From Bacteroidota bacterium (GTDB lineage: Bacteria; Bacteroidota; Bacteroidia; AKYH767-A; OLB10), in the NCBI GenBank assembly GCA_019136655.1, contig JAGVTU010000017.1, positions 62,001-126,000 of the forward strand: 64,000 nt of DNA. Direction: 5' to 3'. The notes under the pieces were generated by a model that was given only the letters and a program-made list of their open reading frames with translations, was not told the origin of the DNA and did not search any database. The first letter of the stretch is position 1. The number at the start of each line of letters is the position of its first letter. Below are positions 41,811 through 50,720 of this stretch, in pieces. A program made the position numbers and the translations under genes.

Positions 41811-42392
41811 ATGATCAGGCACATTGCCATTTTTGCTTCAGGCTCGGGAACCAATGCCGAAAATATCATTGCTTATTTCAAAGACCGTGAGTATGCGCGG
41901 GTGCAGGTGGTGCTCACCAACCATGCACAGGCAGGAGTGATTGCACGTGCTCACCACTATCATGTGCCTTGCGAAATTTTTACTGCAGACGACCTTGCAC
42001 AGCCGGGGAAAATTCTTTCGCTGTTGCAAAAACATAAGACCGATTTTGTGGTGCTTGCCGGATTTCTTAAGCTGATGCCTGCTGACGTGGTAAAGCATTA
42101 TGCAGGCCGTATCATCAACATTCATCCTGCACTGCTGCCTGCATTTGGCGGCAAAGGCATGTATGGCGAGCGCGTTCACAAGGCAGTGATTGCATCAGGT
42201 GCCGCAGAGTCGGGCATCACCATTCATTATGTGAATGAGAAATTTGACGAAGGTGAAATTATTTTTCAGGACAAAGTACCTGTAACAGCAAGCGATACAC
42301 CTGAGACATTAGCCGATAAGATTCATCAGTTGGAGTATCGTCACTATCCGGCAGTGATTGACAAGCTATTGCAAAACCTGTCGGATAATTAA
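41811..42392 (+). CDS. purN: Phosphoribosylglycinamide formyltransferase
   Basis: A 193-residue PurN from ATG 41811; the TTG six bases earlier is not needed. Hallmarks are FASGSGTNAENII (phosphate loop) and the catalytic INIHPALLPAFGGKGMYG, with the Asn-His of the active site. GAAESGITIHYVNEKFDEGEIIFQ follows, with the catalytic Asp. It uses 10-formyl-THF in the third step of purine synthesis. A TATTTTTG -7-like box is at 41780-41787. The other purine genes are not nearby. Confidence 0.94.
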   Translation: MIRHIAIFASGSGTNAENIIAYFKDREYARVQVVLTNHAQAGVIARAHHYHVPCEIFTADDLAQPGKILSLLQKHKTDFVVLAGFLKLMPADVVKHYAGRIINIHPALLPAFGGKGMYGERVHKAVIASGAAESGITIHYVNEKFDEGEIIFQDKVPVTASDTPETLADKIHQLEYRHYPAVIDKLLQNLSDN

Positions 42393-42451
42393 CATCCGGT
42401 AACATTAGCCGTTTGATTATTTTTTTTTCTTTGTCGGGCTCTTAAAAAAAT

Positions 42452-42862
42452 ATGAATTATTGGTTAGTTAAGTCAGAACCATCGGTGTATGCATGGGAGC
42501 AGTTAGTTGCTGATGGCAAAACCTGCTGGGATGGTGTGCGCAATTTTGCTGCACGGCTTCACCTGCTGGCTATGAAAAAAGGAGACCATGTAATGTTTTA
42601 TCACAGCAACGAAGGACTTGCAGTAACCGGCATTGCCAAAGTAGCGACCACTGCTTATCAGGACCCAACAACTGATGATGAAAGATGGGTAGCTGTAGAT
42701 TTGGTACCATACAAAGCTTTGAAGAAGCCCGTGACGCTGACACAGATTAAAGCTGAGCCCTGCCTTAAAAATATTGCACTGGTGCGCATCGGTAGGTTGT
42801 CAGTAATGCCACTCACCAAAAAAGAGTATGAAATAATAATTGAATTAAGCAGACAGAAGTAG
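42452..42862 (+). CDS. EVE-domain protein
   Basis: A 136-residue PUA-like EVE domain protein. It starts MNYWLVKSEPSVYAWEQL, with CWDGVRNFAARLHL, GDHVMFYHSNEGLAVTGIAKV and the closing MPLTKKEYEIII. EVE domains resemble YTH domains and bind modified bases in DNA or RNA; human thymocyte nuclear protein 1 is a relative. The target here is unknown. It ends 3 bp before the TonB receptor gene, which may be chance spacing. Confidence 0.85.
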   Translation: MNYWLVKSEPSVYAWEQLVADGKTCWDGVRNFAARLHLLAMKKGDHVMFYHSNEGLAVTGIAKVATTAYQDPTTDDERWVAVDLVPYKALKKPVTLTQIKAEPCLKNIALVRIGRLSVMPLTKKEYEIIIELSRQK

Positions 42863-42865
42863 TTT

Positions 42866-45169
42866 ATGTGGATTAAAAAAAGTTTTCTCACCATGCTGTC
42901 AGTGGCAGCAGTGTGTTTTGTTCAGGCGCAAAATGCCAGCATTAAAGGATTTGTGTATGATGCAGGAAATGGAGAGCCTATGCCTTTTGCAAGTGTGTTT
43001 CTTAAAGGAACTTCGCTGGCATCGTTTACTGACCTCAACGGATATTACTCTATTGTAAAAATTAAACCGGGGAAATATACGCTGGCAGCAACTACGCTGG
43101 GTTATGATTCCACCTTTGTAGAGATAGAACTTAAGGAAGATGAAGTCATCAACAAAAAAATTGTCCTGAAGAAGAAAAATGTGGAGCTCACACAGGTTGA
43201 AATTTCTGCAGAGAGAGAAACCAAAAAAACAGAAGTGAAAATTGCTGTTGAATCGGTAACACCCAAAGAAATAAAATCATTGCCAAGCCTCGGTGCCGAA
43301 GGTGATATTGTGCAGTACATGCAGGTAGTTCCGGGTGTTGTTTCCAGTGGCGACCAGGGCGGTCAACTTTATATTCGCGGTGGAACTCCGGTACAAAACA
43401 AAGTGTTGCTGGATGGAATGGTTATATACAATCCTTTTCACAGCATCGGACTTTTCAGTGTGTTTGATACCGACATTCTTAAAAATACGGATGTTTACAC
43501 AGCAGGTTTTGGCGCACAGTATGGCGGACGGATTTCTTCTGTAATGGACATTACCACACGTGATGGTAATAAAAAACGTTTCGGAGGAAAAGTTTCTGCA
43601 GGAACATTTATGTCGAAACTCCTGCTTGAAGGACCTATCAAAAAAGCAAAGGATGAGAATGACGGAACAGCATCATTCATTTTCTCAATAAAGAATTCAT
43701 ACCTCGATCAGACTTCAAAATCGCTTTACGAATATGCTTCTGATGACGGTTTGCCTTATTCGTTTAATGATGTGTATGGCAAAATAGTGGTGAACAGTGC
43801 AAGTGGAAGTAAGGTAAGTTTCTTTGGTTTTAATTTCAGAGATAAGGTTGACTACAGCGGTGTTGCACGCTACGACTGGAGTTCGTCAGGAGGAGGAATG
43901 AACTTTGTACTCGTGCCAGGCTCATCCAAAGTGTTGCTGAGAGGAAACCTTGCTTTTTCAAGTTATAAAATAAAACTGGATGAAGGAGATGATAAGCCAC
44001 GCAGCAGTCTGGTAAACGGATTTAACCTGGGCTTCAACTGGCTTTACTTCCTGAATAATGATGAGATAAATTATGGTATAGAAGTACAGGGTTTCAAAAC
44101 AGACTTTGAATTTTATAACTATGCCAACAGACATATATCACAGGCTGATAATACCACAGAGTTTGGAATTTTCTTCCGCTATAAAAAAATCATCAACAAA
44201 TTGATTATTGACCCGTCATTTCGTGTGCAGTACTATGCATCAATTTCAGAGTTCTCGCCCGAGCCTCGTCTGGGATTGAAGTATAATCTCAGCGACAGAG
44301 TAAGACTGAAAGCGGCCGGAGGATATTATGCACAAAACCTCATTGCAGCCAACAGCGACAGAGATGTGGTAAATTTCTTCTACGGATTTCTTTCTGCACC
44401 TGATGATTTGCCTACCACTTTTGATGGCAAAACCATTAAGAAAAAACTGCAGCTTGCACGCCATGCTGTAGCAGGTGTGGAGGTTGATATCAACAAACAT
44501 CTTGATCTGAATATTGAAGGGTACATCAAAGATTTTTATCAGCTTTCCAACATCAACCGCGACAAAGTGTATGATGATGTAGCAGATAATTACGACAAGC
44601 CCGACTCCACCAAGAAAAGCTTTATCGTTGAGAAAGGTTTTTCGCAAGGAGTAGATGTGGTATTGAAATATGAATACAGAAGGTTTTATGCATGGCTGGT
44701 ATATTCTCTCGGTTTCAACACACGAAACACAGGAAATTATACCTATGCTCCGCACTTCGACCGCAGACATAACCTGAATGTTGTTTCAAGTTATAAGTTT
44801 GGTAAAAAAGTGGACTGGGAAGTAGATGTGCGCTGGAATTTCGGTACTGGTTTTCCATACACTCAAACACAGGGATTTTATCCTTATCTGAATTTTCAGG
44901 ATGGCCTGGCAACCGATTATCCTCATGACAATGGACAGATGGGAATTATTTATGGACCTTATAACAACAAGCGATTGCCTACCTATCACCGCCTTGATAT
45001 TTCAGTGAAAAAACTTTTCCAGATAGCGCGCAACAGCGAACTGGAAGTAGTAGCAAGTGTGGTGAATGCTTATAACCGCAAAAATGTTTTCTACATTGAC
45101 CGTATGCGATATAAGGTGATTAACCAGTTACCAATTATGCCATCGCTGGGAGCTTCCTTAACATTTTAA
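42866..45169 (+). CDS. TonB-dependent receptor with carboxypeptidase-regulatory-like domain
   Basis: A 767-residue outer membrane receptor. It has a signal peptide (ending ~VQAQ) and a CarboxypepD_reg-like domain at ~24-110 (ASIKGFVYDAGNGEPMPFASVFL...YYSIVKIKPGKYTLAATTLGY). A plug at ~135-235 carries YIRGGTPVQNKVLLDGMVIYNPFHSIGLF, and the barrel closes with LGASLTF. It is similar in layout to the receptor at 21082 but clearly a different paralogue. Substrate is unknown. It starts right after the EVE gene and is followed 9 bp later by the RmlD-like gene. Confidence 0.88.
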   Translation: MWIKKSFLTMLSVAAVCFVQAQNASIKGFVYDAGNGEPMPFASVFLKGTSLASFTDLNGYYSIVKIKPGKYTLAATTLGYDSTFVEIELKEDEVINKKIVLKKKNVELTQVEISAERETKKTEVKIAVESVTPKEIKSLPSLGAEGDIVQYMQVVPGVVSSGDQGGQLYIRGGTPVQNKVLLDGMVIYNPFHSIGLFSVFDTDILKNTDVYTAGFGAQYGGRISSVMDITTRDGNKKRFGGKVSAGTFMSKLLLEGPIKKAKDENDGTASFIFSIKNSYLDQTSKSLYEYASDDGLPYSFNDVYGKIVVNSASGSKVSFFGFNFRDKVDYSGVARYDWSSSGGGMNFVLVPGSSKVLLRGNLAFSSYKIKLDEGDDKPRSSLVNGFNLGFNWLYFLNNDEINYGIEVQGFKTDFEFYNYANRHISQADNTTEFGIFFRYKKIINKLIIDPSFRVQYYASISEFSPEPRLGLKYNLSDRVRLKAAGGYYAQNLIAANSDRDVVNFFYGFLSAPDDLPTTFDGKTIKKKLQLARHAVAGVEVDINKHLDLNIEGYIKDFYQLSNINRDKVYDDVADNYDKPDSTKKSFIVEKGFSQGVDVVLKYEYRRFYAWLVYSLGFNTRNTGNYTYAPHFDRRHNLNVVSSYKFGKKVDWEVDVRWNFGTGFPYTQTQGFYPYLNFQDGLATDYPHDNGQMGIIYGPYNNKRLPTYHRLDISVKKLFQIARNSELEVVASVVNAYNRKNVFYIDRMRYKVINQLPIMPSLGASLTF

Positions 45170-45178
45170 ATTCAAAAG

Positions 45179-46078
45179 ATGCGAATTCTCCTCACAGGCA
45201 GCAATGGTTTGTTAGGGCAGAAAATAATATATGCCCTCCGGAATAAAAATGATGTGGAGTTGATAGCCACTTCCAAAGGAGAAAACCGTACTTCTGCAAA
45301 AGATGGTTACAGTTATCTTCCGATGGACATTACCAACCATGACGAAGTAAGTGCAATTATCAGCCGGCATCAACCTGACTGTATTATTCATACGGCAGCC
45401 ATGACCAATGTGGATGCTTGCGAGTTGAATCAGGATGAATGTTACAAAATGAATGTGGAAGCGGTGAAAAATTTAGTAAACCTTTGCCAGCAACAACATA
45501 TTCACCTTGTACATCTCAGCACCGATTTTGTTTTTGACGGCACTGCCGGACCTTATCGCGAAGAAGATAAAACCAATCCGCTGAGTTATTATGCATGGAG
45601 CAAACTGGAATCTGAAAAAATTGTCTTACAGTCGGGAATTCAGTCAGCCATATTGAGAACCATCATCATTTATGGTGTTGTTGACGACAAGCAACGCAGC
45701 AATGTAATTGTGTGGACGGTAAATTCATTGCGACAGAAAAAAACAATTAATGTAATCAGTGATCAGTTTCGTTCGCCCACTTTGGCCGAAGACCTTGCGG
45801 ATGCATGTATGCAGGCTGCTCTGAAAAAAGCAACAGGAATTTATCACGTTTCGGGAGCAGAAACTTTCAGCATTCTCGAAATTGTGAACCGCACAGCAGA
45901 CTTTTTCGGATTGGATAAACAATATATTCATCCGGTAACTACTGCCGAATTAAATCAACCTGCAAAAAGACCACTGGTAACAGGGTTTGTAATTGACAAA
46001 GCAATACGCGATTTGGATTTTCGTCCTCACTCGTTGCAGCAAGGACTTGAAATAGTGAAACAACAACTGGAAAAGTAA
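45179..46078 (+). CDS. RmlD-like NAD(P)-dependent sugar reductase
   Basis: A 299-residue short-chain dehydrogenase of the RmlD substrate-binding type. It has the nucleotide loop LTGSNGLLGQKII, HTAAMTNVDACELNQDECYKMNVEAV, STDFVFDGTAGPYREEDKTNPLSYYAWSKLESE with the catalytic YxxxK, and LRTIIIYGV. Relatives reduce dTDP-4-dehydrorhamnose or act as MAT2B-like regulators. Without rmlABC nearby the substrate is not certain. It follows the TonB receptor by 9 bp. Confidence 0.85.
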   Translation: MRILLTGSNGLLGQKIIYALRNKNDVELIATSKGENRTSAKDGYSYLPMDITNHDEVSAIISRHQPDCIIHTAAMTNVDACELNQDECYKMNVEAVKNLVNLCQQQHIHLVHLSTDFVFDGTAGPYREEDKTNPLSYYAWSKLESEKIVLQSGIQSAILRTIIIYGVVDDKQRSNVIVWTVNSLRQKKTINVISDQFRSPTLAEDLADACMQAALKKATGIYHVSGAETFSILEIVNRTADFFGLDKQYIHPVTTAELNQPAKRPLVTGFVIDKAIRDLDFRPHSLQQGLEIVKQQLEK

Positions 46079-46091
46079 TCAGTATTATCGT

Positions 46092-47627
46092 TTAGAACGG
46101 ATCATCATCCGACATTTCATTCATGCGCGAACCACGTGTGTAGCGTTGCTCTGCTTCAATTTCGGGATTGGGCATTCTTACAGTCAGGCTTTCATCAGAA
46201 AACTCATAGTCTTCCAAATCTGCGAACTTCGTATATTGACCGATAAATTTCAGATTCACTGATTTCAGTGAACCATTTCTGTTTTTGGCTACAATAATTT
46301 CAGCCGTGTTTTGTGTTGACATTCCGTTCTCATCTTCCGTCAGGCCGTAATATTCGGGACGATAGATAAACATAACCATATCGGCATCCTGCTCAATAGC
46401 TCCGGATTCGCGAAGGTCACTCAGTTGAGGACGTTTCACATTACCGCGTTTTTCAACTTCACGGCTCAGCTGCGACAGACAGATGATGGGCACTTCAAGT
46501 TCTTTTGCAATTGCTTTAAGCGAGCGTGATATGGTACTGATTTCCTGTTCGCGGTTGCCTGAGCGGTTGTCAGTGCCGGCCACCATCAATTGCAAATAGT
46601 CAATGATGATGAGTTGTACTTTTTTCTCTGCTACCAGACGTCTGCACTTGGCACGTAATTCAAAAATTGAAAGGGCAGGAGTGTCGTCAATATAAATTGG
46701 TGCGTTGGTGAGCGGTGCAATTTTATTATTCAACTGCTCCCACTGATAGTCGGCAAGTTGTCCTTTCTTGATATTCTCAGAAGAAATTTCTGTTTGAGAT
46801 GATATCAAACGGTTCACCAACTGAATACTTGACATCTCTAAAGAGAAAAATGCAACCGGTATATTAAACTTTACTGCAGCATTTGCAGTGAGAGAAAGTA
46901 CAAAGGCTGTTTTTCCCATACCGGGACGTGCAGCAATGATGATGAGGTCAGACTTTTGCCATCCTGCTGTTACGCGGTCGAGTTCAGTGAAACCACTTGG
47001 CACACCGGTAATACCCTGAGTTTGTTTGGCAGCAACTTCAATTTCTTTAATCGCTTTCGAAATCAAAGAACTCATGCTTTCATAATTTCTGCGTATGTTG
47101 CCTTCGGCAATGGCAAATAAATTACGTTCTGCATCGTCCAGCATTTTCAGCACATCAGAAGTGTCTTCGTAAGCAGATTTAATTGTTTCGCTTGAAATAC
47201 GTATCAACTCACGCTGAATAAATTTCTGCAGAATAATTCTCGCATGAAATTCTATATTGGCTGCTGAGGCAATTCTGTTGGTAAGCTGAGTGATATAGAA
47301 AGCACCTCCAACAAGTTCCAACTCACCGGCTTTTTTCAGAGCATGTGTTACGGTGAGAATGTCAACCGGCTCAGCACTGTGAAATAACTGATGTATAACC
47401 TTGAAAATTTTCTGATGTGCTTCTTTATAAAAACTTTCAGGGTGAAGTATATCAATAACAGCGGTAAGTGCATTTTTCTCAAGCATCAGTGCACCCAGCA
47501 CTGCTTCTTCCATGTCTATAGCCTGAGGTGGTATTTTACCTAACCCTAATGCTATCTGCTGATTCGTTAAAGTTTTGGGAGTGGTTTTTTTACGATGACT
47601 CCTGCCTGCATCCACATTTTCTTCCAT
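46092..47627 (-). CDS. dnaB: Replicative DNA helicase
   Basis: A 511-residue DnaB. The N-terminal domain (PPQAIDMEEAVLGALMLEKNAL) is followed by the RecA-like motor with Walker A AARPGMGKTAFVLSL. Then come FFSLEMSSIQLVNRLISS, the Walker B IIIDYLQLM, SRSLKAIAKELEVPII, LSDLRESGAIEQDADMVMFIYRPEYYG and VAKNRNGSLKSVNLKF. It unwinds DNA at the replication fork. No intein or insertion is present. The N-terminal 25 residues are basic and Asn/Thr-rich. It converges on the RmlD-like gene. Confidence 0.96.
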   Translation of the reverse strand: MEENVDAGRSHRKKTTPKTLTNQQIALGLGKIPPQAIDMEEAVLGALMLEKNALTAVIDILHPESFYKEAHQKIFKVIHQLFHSAEPVDILTVTHALKKAGELELVGGAFYITQLTNRIASAANIEFHARIILQKFIQRELIRISSETIKSAYEDTSDVLKMLDDAERNLFAIAEGNIRRNYESMSSLISKAIKEIEVAAKQTQGITGVPSGFTELDRVTAGWQKSDLIIIAARPGMGKTAFVLSLTANAAVKFNIPVAFFSLEMSSIQLVNRLISSQTEISSENIKKGQLADYQWEQLNNKIAPLTNAPIYIDDTPALSIFELRAKCRRLVAEKKVQLIIIDYLQLMVAGTDNRSGNREQEISTISRSLKAIAKELEVPIICLSQLSREVEKRGNVKRPQLSDLRESGAIEQDADMVMFIYRPEYYGLTEDENGMSTQNTAEIIVAKNRNGSLKSVNLKFIGQYTKFADLEDYEFSDESLTVRMPNPEIEAEQRYTRGSRMNEMSDDDPF

Positions 47628-47724
47628 GGCAGCAAAATTAGCTTATTGTGCCTCGTGAATTCAGAAAATAAATTTAAATAATTTTCAACATGCTATTCAC
47701 AAATATTTTTTGTATGGATAGCCA

Positions 47725-49653
47725 TTAACGTACGCGCAAAATGGTGATTTCTGTTCTTCTGTTTTTTGCTCTGCCTTCTTCAGTAGTGTTATCTGCCACG
47801 GGTTTAGTTTCACCATATCCTTTAGATGTAAGGCGCAAAGCTTCTATTCCTGATTTAATTAAGTAATCGTAAACTGCTTTGGCACGGTTCTCTGACAGTG
47901 TCTGATTCGATTTATCATCACCAACATTGTCGGTGTGTCCGCCTACTTCAATCTTGGCGATTGCATTGCTTTTGATAAACGCAACTAATTTGTCTAACTC
48001 AGCTTTTGATTCCGGCTTAAGTGTTGCGGAGTTGGTATCAAAGAAAATATTGTTCAAATCCATGGTGCTTCCGTCTTTCAAAGGCTTGAGTTTTACATTC
48101 AGGTGAACAGGATGTTGCAAGTCAGCAGCCTCTGTCATCGAAAAATGGTCAGAGTAAAAAAGGTAATTTCTTTTCGAAACATTCAGCGCATAATTTTTTC
48201 CTGCAGGAAGTGTAAGCAGAAACTCTCCCTTACTATTATCTGAATAGGATTCAACAACGGTTTGTCCACTTTCCAAATCAATCACTTCAAACTTAGCTTC
48301 AACCGGTTTATTGGTTTCAGCATCTGTCACAGTTCCCTGAGCATAACTTACAGGCACAGGTTTGGCATTGTCATACAGATTGAATGAATACACATCAAGT
48401 CCGCCATAACCTCCTTCGCGGTTGCTGCTGAAGTATGCTTTGTTTCCATCAGGGCTAACAATCAATCCTGTTTCATTTGCAAATGTGTTGATGGGATAAC
48501 CAAGGTTCACAGCTTTTCCCCAGCTGCCATCGGCTTGTCTTCTGCTCATGTAAATATCTGTTCCGCCCATGCCAGGCCATCCGTCAGAAACAAAATACAA
48601 CGTCTGGTTGTCGGGATGGATAAACACTGCTTCTTCTTTGCCTTTGGTATTGATGTTGTCGCTGAGTTTTACAGGAGTGCTCCAGCCTCTTTCTCCTACC
48701 TGCGACATATAGATGTCCTGATCTTTTTCGTCACGCATTCCGCTTCCTCTCACAAAATACAAGGTCTTGCCATCGCTCGAAAACGAAGGTTGCGATTCCC
48801 ATGCACCTGTGTTCACGGGTGATCCAAGATTAATAGGTCGCCCCCAGGTATTGCCAAACTTACGGGCATAGTAAATATCACATGAACCTTTTCCTTCAGG
48901 ACGATCGCATGCAGTAAAAAATATGAGCTGACCATCGGCACTGAAAGAAGGAGCACCTTCATTCAATTCTGTATTTACCGGTGAACCTACATTTTTCGCT
49001 TTCTGCCATTTTCCGTTGTCATCACTGTTGCTGATATAAAAATCTTCCTGCCATTCAAAACGGTCACTTTTTATTTTTCGAGTAAACAACATTTGTTTGG
49101 AGTCAACAGTAATGGAAGGAAAATATTCGTCATACTCTGAGTTGATACCGTCACCTAAATTTTCAGGAGCAAAAGGAACAGGATGTTTTAATGCATCGAG
49201 TGCAAAATTGCAGGAAGCCATCAGCAATCCGGCTGCTTCTTTTTTTTCAGGTTGTGCATTGGGCAGTTTCACAAAGGCATTGAGATGCTCAAGTGCATTT
49301 TCATATTGACCTAATTCAAGCTCGTAGTTGGCAAGTGCAAAATAGGTATTTGGAAAAAATCCCGGATTGATAGAAATTGCTTTTTTATAAGCATCAATAG
49401 CAGCAGGGAGGTTGTTGTTATCTGCCTGCAAATCGCCCAACAGCATCCAGGCTTCAATAAAGTTCGGGTCAATCTTTGTAGCATTTTCAGCTTCTGAAAT
49501 AGCTTTGGTATTCTGACGTGAATCATAATATTTCATGGCACTTTCCAAACTTTTTATAGCTCTTGAAGAAGTACTGGTGTAAGTTCGTTTCTGAGCAGCA
49601 ACATTTCCTGCAAACAGAGCAGTGATAAAACATAACAGGATGAATCGTGTCAT
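47725..49653 (-). CDS. PorE-like OmpA-family protein (TPR, beta-propeller, CRD, OmpA)
   Basis: About 642 residues from ATG 49653, with a signal peptide (MTRFILLCFITALFAGNVAAQ). Domain order is: TPR units at ~25-145; PD40/WD40-like blades at ~165-425 (for example FSADGQLIFFTACDRPEGKG, FSSDGKTLYFVRG, ISPDGNKAYFSSNREGGYGGLD-type); a carboxypeptidase-regulatory-like fold; and a C-terminal OmpA peptidoglycan-binding domain (VGGHTDNVGDDKSNQTLSENRAKAV, read in parts). The same order defines PorE of the type IX secretion system, so a role in anchoring envelope machinery is plausible. Bacteroidota have several such paralogues, so this is not a firm assignment. Confidence 0.75.
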   Translation of the reverse strand: MTRFILLCFITALFAGNVAAQKRTYTSTSSRAIKSLESAMKYYDSRQNTKAISEAENATKIDPNFIEAWMLLGDLQADNNNLPAAIDAYKKAISINPGFFPNTYFALANYELELGQYENALEHLNAFVKLPNAQPEKKEAAGLLMASCNFALDALKHPVPFAPENLGDGINSEYDEYFPSITVDSKQMLFTRKIKSDRFEWQEDFYISNSDDNGKWQKAKNVGSPVNTELNEGAPSFSADGQLIFFTACDRPEGKGSCDIYYARKFGNTWGRPINLGSPVNTGAWESQPSFSSDGKTLYFVRGSGMRDEKDQDIYMSQVGERGWSTPVKLSDNINTKGKEEAVFIHPDNQTLYFVSDGWPGMGGTDIYMSRRQADGSWGKAVNLGYPINTFANETGLIVSPDGNKAYFSSNREGGYGGLDVYSFNLYDNAKPVPVSYAQGTVTDAETNKPVEAKFEVIDLESGQTVVESYSDNSKGEFLLTLPAGKNYALNVSKRNYLFYSDHFSMTEAADLQHPVHLNVKLKPLKDGSTMDLNNIFFDTNSATLKPESKAELDKLVAFIKSNAIAKIEVGGHTDNVGDDKSNQTLSENRAKAVYDYLIKSGIEALRLTSKGYGETKPVADNTTEEGRAKNRRTEITILRVR

Positions 49654-49745
49654 ATTAAAAATAATTTCAGGCAAAAATAAGCGATGTGTAAGTATGAAAA
49701 TAAATATTTATTTAACGATAGCAAGATGTACGAAATTTTACTATT

Positions 49746-50717
49746 TCACGGATGTTGCTCTGCTCTCGTCACATAGTTCATTTTAATATCATGAGCAAGT
49801 ACACTGCTGAAACGTTCAGCACCGGTTTGGTTCAGGTGCATGGAATTATAAAACATATTTTTATCTAAGCAGATGCTGTCATTTGTATAATCGAAAAAGG
49901 GGAGGTGATATTTTTCAGAAAGACTCTTGAAAGTATCAAGGACTTCTTTTCTGTTGCCGATATATTTTTGTCCTTCTATGTATTCAGGGGCATAAACAAG
50001 AATCAATGAAATGTTTTGGGACTTACATTCCCCAATAAACTGCTCAAAGAGATGAATGGTTGCTGTATCAAATTTAACGATGTAATGTTCCTGTTTTTCT
50101 TTTGCAGCCGTAAGGTCTTCGTTCCATTTGCTGTTTTCAGGTCTGTAGCCATGGTCTCTGTATTTGTGTGCAGGTTTTCCTTTAATTAAAATTTTAAGAC
50201 AATTATTGAGTGCTGTTGTTTTGCCTGCATAACGTATTAAAGGAAGCCAGTAATCAGTTGAAGTAAAGCCTTCGTAGTTGGAGGTATATTTCTGAATATT
50301 CTTGTTCCAAAGCATGAAAGGTAAAAACTGTTCAAACTGGTATAAGTCTTTTCTTTTTTGAAGTGTGAAAATATCAACAGAGAAAATGATGGTTTTTGGC
50401 TTTTTATTATGCTTCAGAAGTTCAAGATGCCTCAAATATTCGAGCTGGAAGTTATGTCCGTCCACTCCGAAATTATAAGCACTTCCTCCAAGTGTATCGG
50501 CAATAATTTTTGGATCTATCTGAACCCATGCACGTGATGAACCGTAAATGGCAATATCACAATTTGCATTTGAGTTGTATATATCGTTCCACACTTCAAG
50601 TTCTCCGGGATACAAATCAGACTGCCGCAATAAGTACGAAAGTCCGTAATCCAATGGCACTGAAAGGAGAATGATTGGAGCTATGAATAAAATTACTTTG
50701 ATGTGAAATTTGTTCAT
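49746..50717 (-). CDS. DltD/AlgX-like SGNH-fold membrane-anchored protein
   Basis: A 323-residue protein with one N-terminal membrane helix and an extracytoplasmic SGNH-hydrolase-like domain. It has the nucleophile Ser region IAIYGSSRAW, FGVDGHN (Gly/Asn block), VYAPEY and a C-terminal NSMHLNQTGAERFS with the D/S-x-x-H catalytic His. Such proteins pair with MBOAT acyltransferases to move acyl groups onto surface polymers. The MBOAT gene ends 3 bp upstream, so they form a two-gene unit. Acceptor unknown. Confidence 0.75.
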   Translation of the reverse strand: MNKFHIKVILFIAPIILLSVPLDYGLSYLLRQSDLYPGELEVWNDIYNSNANCDIAIYGSSRAWVQIDPKIIADTLGGSAYNFGVDGHNFQLEYLRHLELLKHNKKPKTIIFSVDIFTLQKRKDLYQFEQFLPFMLWNKNIQKYTSNYEGFTSTDYWLPLIRYAGKTTALNNCLKILIKGKPAHKYRDHGYRPENSKWNEDLTAAKEKQEHYIVKFDTATIHLFEQFIGECKSQNISLILVYAPEYIEGQKYIGNRKEVLDTFKSLSEKYHLPFFDYTNDSICLDKNMFYNSMHLNQTGAERFSSVLAHDIKMNYVTRAEQHP

Positions 50718-50720
50718 GGC

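Noticed and set aside
44246-44770. 174-codon minus-strand frame inside the second TonB receptor gene
   Set aside because: It is antisense within a conserved barrel-coding region, with no start context or family match.
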